Positions 1 to 9,213 of a DNA stretch of 64,000 nucleotides are shown one piece after another. Source of the DNA: Candidatus Sumerlaeota bacterium (GTDB lineage Bacteria > Sumerlaeota > Sumerlaeia > MWCT01 > JAUWMI01); NCBI GenBank assembly GCA_030613245.1, contig JAUWMI010000005.1, positions 1 through 64,000 of the forward strand, read 5' to 3'. The position numbers and the translations under genes were made by a program. Within the stretch, counting starts at the first letter, position 1, and each line of letters opens with the position of its first letter. The notes beneath the pieces are model-generated. The model was not told the DNA's origin, searched no databases, and worked only from the letters and a program-made list of their open reading frames with translations.

Positions 1-45
1 ACCGCCGAAGGCGGATCAGGGTGAGGCTGGGGGTGAGAGAGTTTC
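1..45. repeat. Dispersed CCGCCGAAGGCGG repeat, copy 1
   Basis: The first bases contain CCGCCGAAGGCGGATCAGGG followed by TGAGGCTGGGGGTGAGAGAG. The same arrangement recurs at about 5910-5950. The TCA at 16-18 is the reverse complement of the protease stop codon, so the repeat forms the end of that gene. The copy continues off the left edge of the window. Confidence 0.8.
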
Positions 46-3000
46 GATTATTGCCCGGTCCAGGATCAGGCTTGCGGTTGCGGCGTCTGCGGGGTTGAAG
101 CTCAGTATGTCAAAGGCGATGAGTAAGTCCTCCCCAACACAGTTCGCTGGTGGCAAAAAGTAGAGCCTGTCATATGTTGTGTTTGTGATGCCCGGGGAAT
201 TTGCCCCGTCGCCAATGCTTGAAATGCCGAAGGTGTGCGAGGCTTGAAAATTCCCGGTATTGAACCGCAGTCGCATCTCCGGAACCAACGCAGGGTTGGT
301 CACGTCTGTGCGCACTTCGAATGTCCCTCGATACAGTTTGTCCGCCCCAATAGTTATATCCGCCGGATGGTTCCCCCAGAAGCCAAACGTATTCGTGTTG
401 GTTGTCGCGCGCAGCTCGAGTGCACCGCTAGAATAGATATACTGCGGCGAACCGAACGCTATCGGTGCGCCTCCGGTTGTCCAGCCGTCCTGGCTCAGCT
501 CGAACGTGTAATCCTGAACAACTGTCGGAGTTGATAGCGAATCCAGGGCAAAGCGATCAACAGTAACCGTATCCAGCGAAAGTTCTGCCGTTGCCGCATC
601 GTTGGGATTGAAGTTAAGCAGGTCGAATGCAAGCATAGCGGCAGTATCATTTGCCGGTGGCACAAAGTAGAGGTCGTAATCCGTGCCCGACGGAACGGGA
701 GACGCACCGCCGGCACCCGCGCTCTCGATCGAAAGCACATCATACTGCTGCAGGTTGAGCGAGTTTGCACGAAGACGTATCTGCGGAACGAGTGGTTGAT
801 CCGTTATATCCGTCGAGACCGTGAACCGTGCGCGATAGAGATAGTCCGTATCCGCAGAAACTGCATCCTGGGGGCTCTGCCAGAAGCCGAATGTATTCGT
901 ATTCGTTGATGAGGTAATCTTCAGGTAGTCAGGTGCCCATGAGAAGCCAGGCACACTAAAGGCAACCGGCGCGCTACCGCTGGTCCACTCCTCACGATCC
1001 GGGACAAAGTCAAAGACAATCTGCCACGGCGTGGGTGAGGGTGTGGGCGTGGGCGTAGGTGTTGGAGTAGGAGAACTAGTTGGCGACGGTGTCGGAGTTG
1101 GAGTTGGAGTAGACGTCGGGCTAGCCGTAGGTGTAGCGGTCGGGGTTGGAGTCGGCGTTGGGGTTGCAGTTCCTGTCGGCGTTGGGGTAGGTGTAGCGGT
1201 TGGTGTTGGGGTCGGTGAACTTTGAATATAAACCGGCACTGTTAACGCAGTAGGAGCTGAATTGGGTCCGATGAAAAGTTGACCCTGCCAGCTACCAGCC
1301 GCTGGTGTGGTCCAATTCACATCAAAACTTACTGGTGTACCTCCTGAGATTGGTCCTGTTGGAAGGTTTATCAGGGTCAGGTTCGTGCCTTGAATAGCAT
1401 CAATAGTGATATCAAATAGCTGGGGCGCACCAGAGACGCTATAGCCATGTACAGTAATCCAGTAAAGCCCATCCGCAGGCTGGGTGACCTTGATCAATTC
1501 ATTCGCTGTAAGACTTATAGACCTTGCAATGAGGACGTCATCACCAGCAGTACAATCCCAAATGCTGTTGCCACCGTCTTTATAGAGGTACAGGTCAATG
1601 TCAATCGAGGCCGTACTGGTAAGGGTAATTTCGAGAACTGCACAATGAGCAATATTTATAGAGTTAACCCAACTGGCTGAGCAGGGATCGCCAGAGGTAT
1701 CCTGGTCAATGCTTTCATTTGTCATTGTCTGGGCCTGGGAGAGTCCATAGGCTGCAACGCTTAAACCTTCTGGTATATCTGCGCCGCTGGTGAAGTTTTG
1801 GGTCCAGGTGCCGCTTGCGCCAACCTCGTTCACCGGCATCGGATCTGTTGCAACCTCATAAGCTTTGCCCACCAGTGGTTCGCACAGTTCATCTCCGGAG
1901 TAAAGGACGTTGTGAAGTACAATGAAGTTCAGTCCGTCTCTAAGTTCAGCAGTGACGATTTCACGTGCCCCGGTGGTATTAGTATCGAACGTGAATATGC
2001 CAGATCCCACGTTCGTATTATTACTGCCTCCGATTTGTTCCATAGTATTGGGACCGAAGAATGCAGGATTGCTGGTTGAGTACGAATCGGCGACCGGGCC
2101 ATAAATCCAGGTATCAACATCCGTAGGAATGTTCTTCCACTGCGTATCAACGATAATAATCTTCCCGGAGGCAGCGGTACCATCAGGGATGTCATAATAA
2201 AAAAGTCTCCAGTCGCCAGCTTCGTATCGCCAGGTCCAGTTGAAGCCACCGAAAAGATGTCCATTATCGTACGGCTTGTCGCCAACAGGTTCACTCAACG
2301 AAGAGGCGCCAAAGTCAAAGGTAGCTGAGTTTGCCGCCACGTTCACCACTACAGGCAACACATTGGTAGAGGTACCATCACTTGCTGCAATGACTCCCTC
2401 GTAAACGCCGGGTTTAGTTCCGGGTGGGACAGTGAGCGTAGCACCGAAATCGGCGCTTCCCCCGGCTGGTACCATAATTGCTCCGGGCAGGACAACAATT
2501 TTGCCGCCGGAAGTTGTCGGTGCAAGGCTCAGCCAGCTCCAATCTGACTTCTTATAGTACGTAATACGAACTTGTAGTGTCACCGCATCTGTCCCGGTGC
2601 GGCGCTGAACCCCAAAGAAAACGCCGTCGTGCCTGCGCGAGAGACTTTCGCGCCCCACACTGGCTTCAATATACGTGCCGCTTGGATAACCGTATGTGAA
2701 GCGGTTGTACTCATATATCCCCGTACCCGAATCTACGTCAATCTCGCCTGAATCTACAACTCCATCAGCACTGGTGTCAGTCCACAGGTTTCCATCAATG
2801 TTCAGATCTTTCCAGTCGTAGAACATTACTCTCCATCGGTTGTCGTAACTGTAATCGCTACCCGCATCGAACACACTGTAAGGAAAGATTACCTGTGCAC
2901 GAACCAAATCGGGATCGTAGGTATTAATATCTGAGGTGATCTCCTGTACGTACGTTGGCAAACCCATCATAGGGACATAACCTGAAGAGAAGACGAGAGT

Positions 3001-5382
3001 AAAAGTGGTCTCATACACCTGGACCAGTGTGTGATCGGAAACTTCTACAGATATAGGTGAGGCAGTGGGATTATATATTGTGAATGTTTTCGTAGCTGTA
3101 TCATCTGAAAACATAATGGAAGGGAAAGCCGTATATTCCGTGCCTCGATAGTCACCAGGATTCCACTGGGCCGGTTCCACGTAATAGGCGTTTCCGGCGG
3201 CGATGTCGGTAGAGCGGTCAGCATTTATATTTCCAGATCCTTGCGAAAACACATCGAGGCACAAATCAGTAGCACCATTCAGCAGGATGGTCTTTGCCTC
3301 CTGCCAGGTGGGAAATCTAGCATTTGTATCATAAAAAGCCTGGTATACCAGGGCCAATAAGCCGCTTGCAATTGGCGCCGACATGGAGGTGCCGCCAAAA
3401 CTGTCGTAAGCTGCCTCCCCATTGCCGTAGTACAAGTTGAGGGGATTGGCGCCCGTGCCCCACGCCCCCACTGCTACTATGTCTGGCGAAATATCTCCGG
3501 CCGTCCCTGGTCCGCGGTTCGACCAGCTTGCCACATTGCCCCAGGTGAACTGCGAGGGACTGGCAAGCTCGAAGTTTGTGGTGCTCCCGTACGATGTGCT
3601 GGCTCCCACATCAATAAGAGAGCCACCTGAAGGTGGAGCTGCCGTCCCAAAACCGTGTCCACCATTACCGGTAGACATAAGGAAGGCAACATTGGGGGCA
3701 GCGTTCGCATTCAGATTATTGGCAAAGCGCGATGTCGCGTCCCAGCCATCGTTTATTACGGAGCTACTCCCCCAGGAGTTGTTGATAATATGGGCCTCAT
3801 CTCCACTTTGTGCCGTGCCGTCAAAGCCATACGTAGCAAGAGTCCACGAATCAAATGGCAAGCTGAACCCGTGTTGAAAAGCAGCTACTTTCGCATCAGG
3901 CGCCATCCCCGACAAAACCGCTCCACCAACACCACCAACATTCGCGGCGCCGGCAAAGTACGGGTTGATTACCCCCTCCCACTCAGGGTCGGTGATGACG
4001 CCCTGGGCTGCAACGTCTCCAGCGCAATTAGTCCCATGGCCATTTTCATCCCCTACGAAGCAAATCAACGCACCAGCTGCTGGAGTGGCTGCCAGACCGG
4101 GATAAACAACCTCTAATCCGGGAGGTGGGGATGCCCCATCGGAAATCCAGGTTAACATACCTGCTGAGAGGTCCCAGATACCGTCGGTACCTGGATTGCC
4201 CGCAGCATCATAAAGATCGGCACCTGCCAGCTCGTCACCTTTCCGCATGGGTTTCTCGTCGAACAAATCCTGGTCACAATCCACATCCACATATACTGTG
4301 TTGTAAACACCAGATGTGTTTTCATCAGAGAGAATCACCACCGGGGGAGCCGCCTCTGAGTAAGCGTATCCTAGGTCAAGATAATAGGCAGCTACTAATA
4401 GATAATAATCCGGATGTACTGTGTAGCGGTAGCTTCCGCTAATAGAGGTATCAGGCCAGGTAAAGCTCAACGTTACTGGAGGCCAACTCCATCCAGCATC
4501 GCTCCCATAATCAATCTTTAAACTTGCTGTACAGGTGGTACCATTACAGACAGCACCCGTTACCGGAAGGGTATGGGCATACCAGCTAGTAGCAATGTCC
4601 CAATATGTGTCTGGGCCAATGGTAATGGCAGAGCTTAAAACATAATATATACCTGAGAGGGTATCATAGGCAAATGGCCAGCCATCAAACGTACCGCCGT
4701 TAACACGGCCTTGAGTGCCTTGAAGGTCTGGATGTCCAAAATCCACACCAGAATCAACTATTGCAGTTATAACGCCTGTGCCGGTATATCCCTTTGCCCA
4801 CGCTGCTGACGCTCCGTGGATATCTTTCACTTTCACCGATAGTGGTTTAATTGTGTTTGGTGAAGATACGGGCTGAAAAGATTTCTCTGCTTCGCGGGGC
4901 TCGGGTTTTATCTTATCCAGATGTTCTCGCAGCAGGTCTTTACCACCCTTTTTCAGTAACGAGCGTAGTTCTTCACCAGTGATGCGTGGTCGTGGTGTCT
5001 TCAATTCTTCCTCGCCAGGCACGTCTACTGGTTGATATGTTTGAGTGGAGAAGACTGAAATTACACCTTTCGCGCCTGCCAACTTTCTTAGATTACTGTC
5101 AATGACCTCACCGGTAATCCACTGAATTTCGCCGATAGGCCTGCTAAGCGCGGAGCGAATCATTAGGCCGTTGAGCGAAGTGCCTTTGGTGATAAGAACA
5201 CACACGAGGATTGGCTGCTCAGATGGGCTTTTGGCTATTTCTCGCAAATCCGGACTTAATTTCTGAAACGATAAATCCAAAGAGGTTTTGACCCGATATG
5301 ATGGGAGCGATTGCTGTGCTAAAGACCCAAAAACAAAAATTGCCACAAAGATGATAACGGCAAAAGACTTTGAGTGTTTCAT
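16..5382 (-). CDS. Secreted subtilisin-like (S8) serine protease with PT-rich linker and two C-terminal NTNTFGFW modules
   Basis: A very large exported protease. I chose the ATG at 5382 because it follows AAAGGAG by 8 bases and opens a clear signal peptide (MKHSKSFAVIIFVAIFVFG); an upstream in-frame start at 5433 lacks this. A propeptide-like region of about 180 residues precedes the catalytic domain. The triad is visible: Asp near residue 209 (IVDSGVDFGHPDL), His near 449 (DENGHGTNCAG) and Ser near 666 (GGTSMSAP), with the oxyanion Asn in NNSWGSS. About 240 residues are inserted between Asp and His. Beta-rich regions follow, then a PT-dipeptide linker (about residues 1388-1451), then two related modules of about 155 residues with the signature TNTNTFGFW. 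Expected to act outside the cell or on its surface. The stop codon lies inside a dispersed repeat. S8 assignment is firm; the module function is unknown. Confidence 0.93.
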   Translation of the reverse strand: MKHSKSFAVIIFVAIFVFGSLAQQSLPSYRVKTSLDLSFQKLSPDLREIAKSPSEQPILVCVLITKGTSLNGLMIRSALSRPIGEIQWITGEVIDSNLRKLAGAKGVISVFSTQTYQPVDVPGEEELKTPRPRITGEELRSLLKKGGKDLLREHLDKIKPEPREAEKSFQPVSSPNTIKPLSVKVKDIHGASAAWAKGYTGTGVITAIVDSGVDFGHPDLQGTQGRVNGGTFDGWPFAYDTLSGIYYVLSSAITIGPDTYWDIATSWYAHTLPVTGAVCNGTTCTASLKIDYGSDAGWSWPPVTLSFTWPDTSISGSYRYTVHPDYYLLVAAYYLDLGYAYSEAAPPVVILSDENTSGVYNTVYVDVDCDQDLFDEKPMRKGDELAGADLYDAAGNPGTDGIWDLSAGMLTWISDGASPPPGLEVVYPGLAATPAAGALICFVGDENGHGTNCAGDVAAQGVITDPEWEGVINPYFAGAANVGGVGGAVLSGMAPDAKVAAFQHGFSLPFDSWTLATYGFDGTAQSGDEAHIINNSWGSSSVINDGWDATSRFANNLNANAAPNVAFLMSTGNGGHGFGTAAPPSGGSLIDVGASTSYGSTTNFELASPSQFTWGNVASWSNRGPGTAGDISPDIVAVGAWGTGANPLNLYYGNGEAAYDSFGGTSMSAPIASGLLALVYQAFYDTNARFPTWQEAKTILLNGATDLCLDVFSQGSGNINADRSTDIAAGNAYYVEPAQWNPGDYRGTEYTAFPSIMFSDDTATKTFTIYNPTASPISVEVSDHTLVQVYETTFTLVFSSGYVPMMGLPTYVQEITSDINTYDPDLVRAQVIFPYSVFDAGSDYSYDNRWRVMFYDWKDLNIDGNLWTDTSADGVVDSGEIDVDSGTGIYEYNRFTYGYPSGTYIEASVGRESLSRRHDGVFFGVQRRTGTDAVTLQVRITYYKKSDWSWLSLAPTTSGGKIVVLPGAIMVPAGGSADFGATLTVPPGTKPGVYEGVIAASDGTSTNVLPVVVNVAANSATFDFGASSLSEPVGDKPYDNGHLFGGFNWTWRYEAGDWRLFYYDIPDGTAASGKIIIVDTQWKNIPTDVDTWIYGPVADSYSTSNPAFFGPNTMEQIGGSNNTNVGSGIFTFDTNTTGAREIVTAELRDGLNFIVLHNVLYSGDELCEPLVGKAYEVATDPMPVNEVGASGTWTQNFTSGADIPEGLSVAAYGLSQAQTMTNESIDQDTSGDPCSASWVNSINIAHCAVLEITLTSTASIDIDLYLYKDGGNSIWDCTAGDDVLIARSISLTANELIKVTQPADGLYWITVHGYSVSGAPQLFDITIDAIQGTNLTLINLPTGPISGGTPVSFDVNWTTPAAGSWQGQLFIGPNSAPTALTVPVYIQSSPTPTPTATPTPTPTGTATPTPTPTPTATPTASPTSTPTPTPTPSPTSSPTPTPTPTPTPSPTPWQIVFDFVPDREEWTSGSAPVAFSVPGFSWAPDYLKITSSTNTNTFGFWQSPQDAVSADTDYLYRARFTVSTDITDQPLVPQIRLRANSLNLQQYDVLSIESAGAGGASPVPSGTDYDLYFVPPANDTAAMLAFDLLNFNPNDAATAELSLDTVTVDRFALDSLSTPTVVQDYTFELSQDGWTTGGAPIAFGSPQYIYSSGALELRATTNTNTFGFWGNHPADITIGADKLYRGTFEVRTDVTNPALVPEMRLRFNTGNFQASHTFGISSIGDGANSPGITNTTYDRLYFLPPANCVGEDLLIAFDILSFNPADAATASLILDRAIIETLSPPASP
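1030..1218 (-). repeat. Low-complexity PT-encoding tract
   Basis: On the plus strand this reads as irregular GGCGTNGGNGTN tandem units. On the minus strand it encodes alternating Pro-Thr with some Ala/Ser, a flexible linker between the protease body and the C-terminal modules. Length is probably variable between strains through slippage. Confidence 0.85.
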
Positions 5383-5433
5383 TACGTACGCTCCTTTCTC
5401 ACTGGGCTTTACTTCCTTATCGTACGTATCCAT

Positions 5434-5830
5434 AAGAATCTTTGCACTTTCTTTGGGGACTAATCAGAAAAACGGACAAAAAAGGTCAAGATATGCGTAG
5501 TTAGTTTACTTCCGGAAACCTGCTCTGAATGTGGCGAAAGCGCCGTTTGTGGCTGAAAAAACAATTTGGGCGACCGTATACATTTACAAAAATTAATATC
5601 AACAAGAAAATATGCAAATTACCCTCGGATTTGGGGTAAAGGGGCGCGCCTGGAGTCTATTCTGGACGTGCGAGATGGCTCGGCCAGAAGAAGGAGATGG
5701 TCTAAGCGGCTCGCCGGAAATGGGAAGCAAAATTCTTATTGCAGGGGTTTTGCTCCCGCGTGTCACAATTTCTATGGTCAGGTTAAAAGAAGTCGGTCCT
5801 TGTCAAATGAGATAGTATTTCATGAGAGAG
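5434..5830. other. Intergenic region, no gene seen
   Basis: This spacer lies between the protease start and the downstream edge of the beta-helix gene. Small reading frames cross it on the plus strand, but they have no recognisable ribosome site or protein family. It should contain the protease promoter on the minus strand; I could not place it confidently. Confidence 0.4.
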
Positions 5831-5835
5831 ATAAT

Positions 5836-5950
5836 CCCCCTCACCTTGATCCTCTCCCCTCTGGGGAGAGGAAACAACGTTCAGCAAAACTTGTCCGCCG
5901 AAGGCAGATCACCGCCGAAGGCGGATCAGGGTAAGGCTGGCGGTGAGAGA
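5836..5950. repeat. Composite dispersed repeat with 9-bp hairpin
   Basis: The segment begins CCCCCTCACCTTGATCC and contains a perfect hairpin at 5851-5871 (CCTCTCCCC, loop TCT, GGGGAGAGG). Two adjacent copies follow of a 17-bp unit CCGCCGAAGGC(A/G)GATCA at about 5893 and 5910. The second copy supplies the stop codon (TCA at 5926-5928 on the plus strand) of the beta-helix gene. It matches the repeat at the left end of the window. Confidence 0.8.
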
Positions 5951-8900
5951 GTCTCGATTATTGCGCGGTCGAGGATGAGGGAAGCTTCAGCCGCGTCGTT
6001 GGGATTGAAGTTGAGGATGTCGAAGGAGACAATGAGCCCTTTGCCAACACAGTTCACTGGCGGCAAGAAGTATAGCCGGTCATATGTTGTATTTGTGGTG
6101 GCAGGCGAATTTGCCCCATCACCAGCACTAGTGATGCCCAGCGTGCGCGAAGCTTGCAGATTCCCCGTGTTGAATCGCAGACGCATATGCGGCACGCGAC
6201 TTGGGTCGGTTTCGTCTGTTCGCACCTCAAATGTGCCGCGATACAGACGATCCTCCTCAATGATTATGTCTATCGGATCGCTATGCCAGTAACCGAAGGT
6301 ATTGGTGTTTGTCATTGACCACAGATGGAGCGCTCCATCACTCCAGAAAAACTCAGGATCGGTAAATGTGAATGTCCCGTCGCCGGGGCCCCAGAATTCT
6401 TGACTCGTTTCAAAATCATAAGTCCAGGTGATTGTCGTAGACTCATCCAATGTATCCAGTCTGAAGCGCTCAACCAGCACGCTCTCCAGGGCGAGTTCTG
6501 CATGTGCAGCATCGTACGGGTTGAAGCTCAGGAGATCAAAGGCAAGCATACAGAAATCATCGTTTGTTGGTGGGACAAAATAGAGATCATAGGCGATACC
6601 GTCAGGACTAGGCGATGCACCACCATCGCCACTGCTGTCAATCGCCAGGCAGTCGGCTTGCTGAAAGTTGCTTGAATTCACTCGCAGACGAATCTGCGGA
6701 ACAAGTTCCGGCATGGTCACATCAGTTGAAACCGCAAACCGCGCGCGATAAAGATATCCTTCGCTCACCGGAATGGCATTTTCCGGACTCACCCAGAAGC
6801 CGAAAGTGTTAGTGTTGGTTTGCGAAATCAATTTCAAGCCTCCCGGCTCAAATACCCACTGTGGCGGCGAGAAGACCACTGCCGTTCCTGTTGTCCATCC
6901 TTCCAGTGAATCGGTGAAACCGTGCCAAAGCAGCCCGATGTATTCATCTGCACCAATATCAAAGTCAGAACCATCCCCTCGCGGCTCCAGTGTAGCGTTG
7001 CAGGGTCTAGGATCGCCTTCAAAATCTTGACTTAAACCGCTCACATAGCCGCCAGCGTCAATGCACGGAGACGTCGGCTGAAGGTGATAGTCAAAGATCT
7101 TATACAAATCGCCGATTTGCGCAATCTCGGTTACGTCGCCCCAGACAGTGATCGTTGCTGCGGTGTTACCAACGATGACGAATTGCTTATTCTGAGAGGT
7201 ATCAGGATTGAGGAGACGGCCAGCATGCTCGTCTGAAGTCCAGGATGCAGAGCTGTCGCTCAATGTAGTCTGGAACGTCTCGAAATTGTAATTTACCTGG
7301 GCTGTCCAGCTTCCGCTGCTCAGGGTATCCCCAACAAACAGCGGGTCAAGGCCGATGTTATTGGTGCATTCAGCAATCGCCGCATCCATCATCAAAACGC
7401 TGGTGTAGGGCGTAGTACCTTCATCATAGTAAATACCCTGCGCGTTACCGTAAAAGTCATTATAGCTAAGAAGCGGATCGCTATAGGTATTGTCTTCGTA
7501 GATGTCATAACTATCATTATTAGAAAAAATAGTGTTCGTAATCATTGGCGAGGAGGAGAAGCAGCAAGAAATTCCTCCACCTTTGGTGGCTGAGTTTCCA
7601 GCAATTGTGTTGTTCGTGATAATTGCCGAGGTTCCGGTAGAGCAACGGATTCCACCACCTTTACTTGCCGAATTTCCCACGATGGCATTATTGATTATTG
7701 AAACGGAACCGTAACAGGAAATTCCGCCCCCCGATCCGGCATAACGGTCAGACGCGGAATTTCCGGCGATTGTGTTGTTCGCAATCAAGGATGAAGAATA
7801 GTAGTTGCAACAAATCCCGCCGCCGGAGCCTTCATAATAACCGTCTGCCGAGTTTCCGCTAATCGTATTGTTAATTATAATGGGATCTGAGTTGTAGCAA
7901 TAAATCCCCCCGCCGAAGCTCGATGTGGCATCTGAGAATCCGTTTGCTGAATTGTCAGCAATTATGTTGTTAACAATATTAGGCGAAGAATAGCTGCAAT
8001 GAATCCCGCCGCCCACTATTGATGAGTTTTGCAATATTACGTTGTCCATAATGTTTAAGGAGGAACCAAAGCAAGAAATCCCCCCGCCCTGGCCTGCTGA
8101 ATTTCTCAAAATGGTGTTGTTGGTGACTACTGACACTGAATGATAATACTTAATACCGCCTCCTGAGTTTCCGCTGATCATGTTTCTCATAATTCTTGGA
8201 GAGGAGGAGTAGCAATCAATACCCCCGCCCCGGGATGAAGAGTTTCCCGAAATAATATTGTCAGTAATGATAGGCGCTGAACGGCTGCGGCAAGAAATAC
8301 CGCCCCCGTCTCGTGATGCTGAATTACCCGAGATCGTGCTGTTCATAATGGTGGGCGAAGATTGCTCGCAATAAATCCCACCACCCCTATACCTTGCTGA
8401 ATTTCCTAATATCTTGTTGTTTGAAATTGTATTTGTATCATTAAGATCGAAGCAATATATTCCACCACCCTTATCATTAGAGTCTATAGAGCTGTTGGCA
8501 TTTCCGCCGGTGATGGTGAAACCGTCAATTGTGGAAGTTGTAATGGAATCCATCGTGACTACGTGAAAGGCGGGGGAGCCGTTGCGGACTGTGCTGCCGT
8601 CAAGTGTTGTTACGTTCGTCGTCCAGTTGCGCTCGGAGCGGGAAGTCTCGGTGCCGTTGAAACCTCCATAGAGCGCCACGCCTGACTTCATCACAATTGC
8701 TTCGCAATACGTCCCCTGTGCCACCCACACCTCATCGTCCGACACATCCGCATCATCAATCCCTACCTGAATCGTTGTGTAGGCATCGGCCCACGACGAA
8801 CCATTATTGCCACCCGTGGCATTTTTATCCACGTAAACAATTCCAAAGCCTGCTATGGGAACACTTACGACCAGGGCAATCATAAGTCCCAGGACGGCCA

Positions 8901-8964
8901 TGCGGACGGAGAGATGTGGAGACAAGGAGACACAGATAGGAGAGTTTTTATCGGTGTTCATCAC
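5926..8964 (-). CDS. Secreted right-handed parallel beta-helix protein with choice-of-anchor-Q-like region and two NTNTFGFW modules
   Basis: A 1,012-residue exported protein. It starts GTG-ATG (8964/8961) with a hydrophobic export segment near residues 22-42. After the DKNATGGNNGSSWADAYTTIQ motif typical of such surface proteins comes a long array of roughly 20-24-residue beta-helix rungs (about residues 145-480) of the form GGGI.C..SSP.I..N.I.GNSA. A segment ending SPCIDAG...DFDIGADEY resembles the choice-of-anchor Q type. The last 340 residues are a tandem pair of modules with TNTNTFGFW and TNTNTFGYW, closely matching the upstream-window protease. Likely an adhesin or polysaccharide-binding/degrading surface protein; no catalytic residues could be assigned. 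The last residues and stop derive from a dispersed repeat. Confidence 0.9.
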   Translation of the reverse strand: MMNTDKNSPICVSLSPHLSVRMAVLGLMIALVVSVPIAGFGIVYVDKNATGGNNGSSWADAYTTIQVGIDDADVSDDEVWVAQGTYCEAIVMKSGVALYGGFNGTETSRSERNWTTNVTTLDGSTVRNGSPAFHVVTMDSITTSTIDGFTITGGNANSSIDSNDKGGGIYCFDLNDTNTISNNKILGNSARYRGGGIYCEQSSPTIMNSTISGNSASRDGGGISCRSRSAPIITDNIISGNSSSRGGGIDCYSSSPRIMRNMISGNSGGGIKYYHSVSVVTNNTILRNSAGQGGGISCFGSSLNIMDNVILQNSSIVGGGIHCSYSSPNIVNNIIADNSANGFSDATSSFGGGIYCYNSDPIIINNTISGNSADGYYEGSGGGICCNYYSSSLIANNTIAGNSASDRYAGSGGGISCYGSVSIINNAIVGNSASKGGGIRCSTGTSAIITNNTIAGNSATKGGGISCCFSSSPMITNTIFSNNDSYDIYEDNTYSDPLLSYNDFYGNAQGIYYDEGTTPYTSVLMMDAAIAECTNNIGLDPLFVGDTLSSGSWTAQVNYNFETFQTTLSDSSASWTSDEHAGRLLNPDTSQNKQFVIVGNTAATITVWGDVTEIAQIGDLYKIFDYHLQPTSPCIDAGGYVSGLSQDFEGDPRPCNATLEPRGDGSDFDIGADEYIGLLWHGFTDSLEGWTTGTAVVFSPPQWVFEPGGLKLISQTNTNTFGFWVSPENAIPVSEGYLYRARFAVSTDVTMPELVPQIRLRVNSSNFQQADCLAIDSSGDGGASPSPDGIAYDLYFVPPTNDDFCMLAFDLLSFNPYDAAHAELALESVLVERFRLDTLDESTTITWTYDFETSQEFWGPGDGTFTFTDPEFFWSDGALHLWSMTNTNTFGYWHSDPIDIIIEEDRLYRGTFEVRTDETDPSRVPHMRLRFNTGNLQASRTLGITSAGDGANSPATTNTTYDRLYFLPPVNCVGKGLIVSFDILNFNPNDAAEASLILDRAIIETLSPPALP
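7530..8520 (-). repeat. Tandem beta-helix coding repeats
   Basis: Imperfect tandem units of about 60-75 bp recur, with conserved blocks such as GAAATTCCGCC and AATTATATTGTTNNNAAT. They encode the beta-helix rungs of the surrounding gene. The periodicity is protein-driven, not a CRISPR array. Confidence 0.8.
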
Positions 8965-9213
8965 AAATTCGCTTTCTTATCGGACTGCTGTGAAAATTAA
9001 CATCTGTGTTACGCGAAAGCAAGACAAAAATTGCCACATATGAAAATGAAACGCCGTTATTTTGTCCGATTACATTACTGGAAGATACGCAGGCATTGAG
9101 TATCAGGGGGTAATAAAAGGCTTGTGCTACTGTGGCTCGTCCGCCTTAGGCGGGTAAACCTCATGCACGGAGTTTGATATGAATCGAGGAAGGAAAAATG
9201 GTCCGTCTCTCCC
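8965..9213. other. Intergenic region with short hairpin repeat
   Basis: A 249-base spacer between two minus-strand genes. It holds a CCGCC-TTA-GGCGG hairpin at 9141-9153 that belongs to the same dispersed CCGCC/GGCGG repeat style seen elsewhere. No gene is visible. Confidence 0.5.

Noticed and set aside
1031-1225. Plus-strand open frame rich in Gly-Val opposite the PT linker.
   Set aside because: It is the antisense of a low-complexity coding tract, with no ribosome site.
5566-5934. Plus-strand frames of about 120 codons between the two large genes.
   Set aside because: They run through dispersed repeats, have no family resemblance and no convincing start.
7530-8520. Regular repeats at first look like a CRISPR or satellite array.
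   Set aside because: They code for beta-helix rungs in one open frame, vary in length and sequence, and show no constant repeat with unique spacers.
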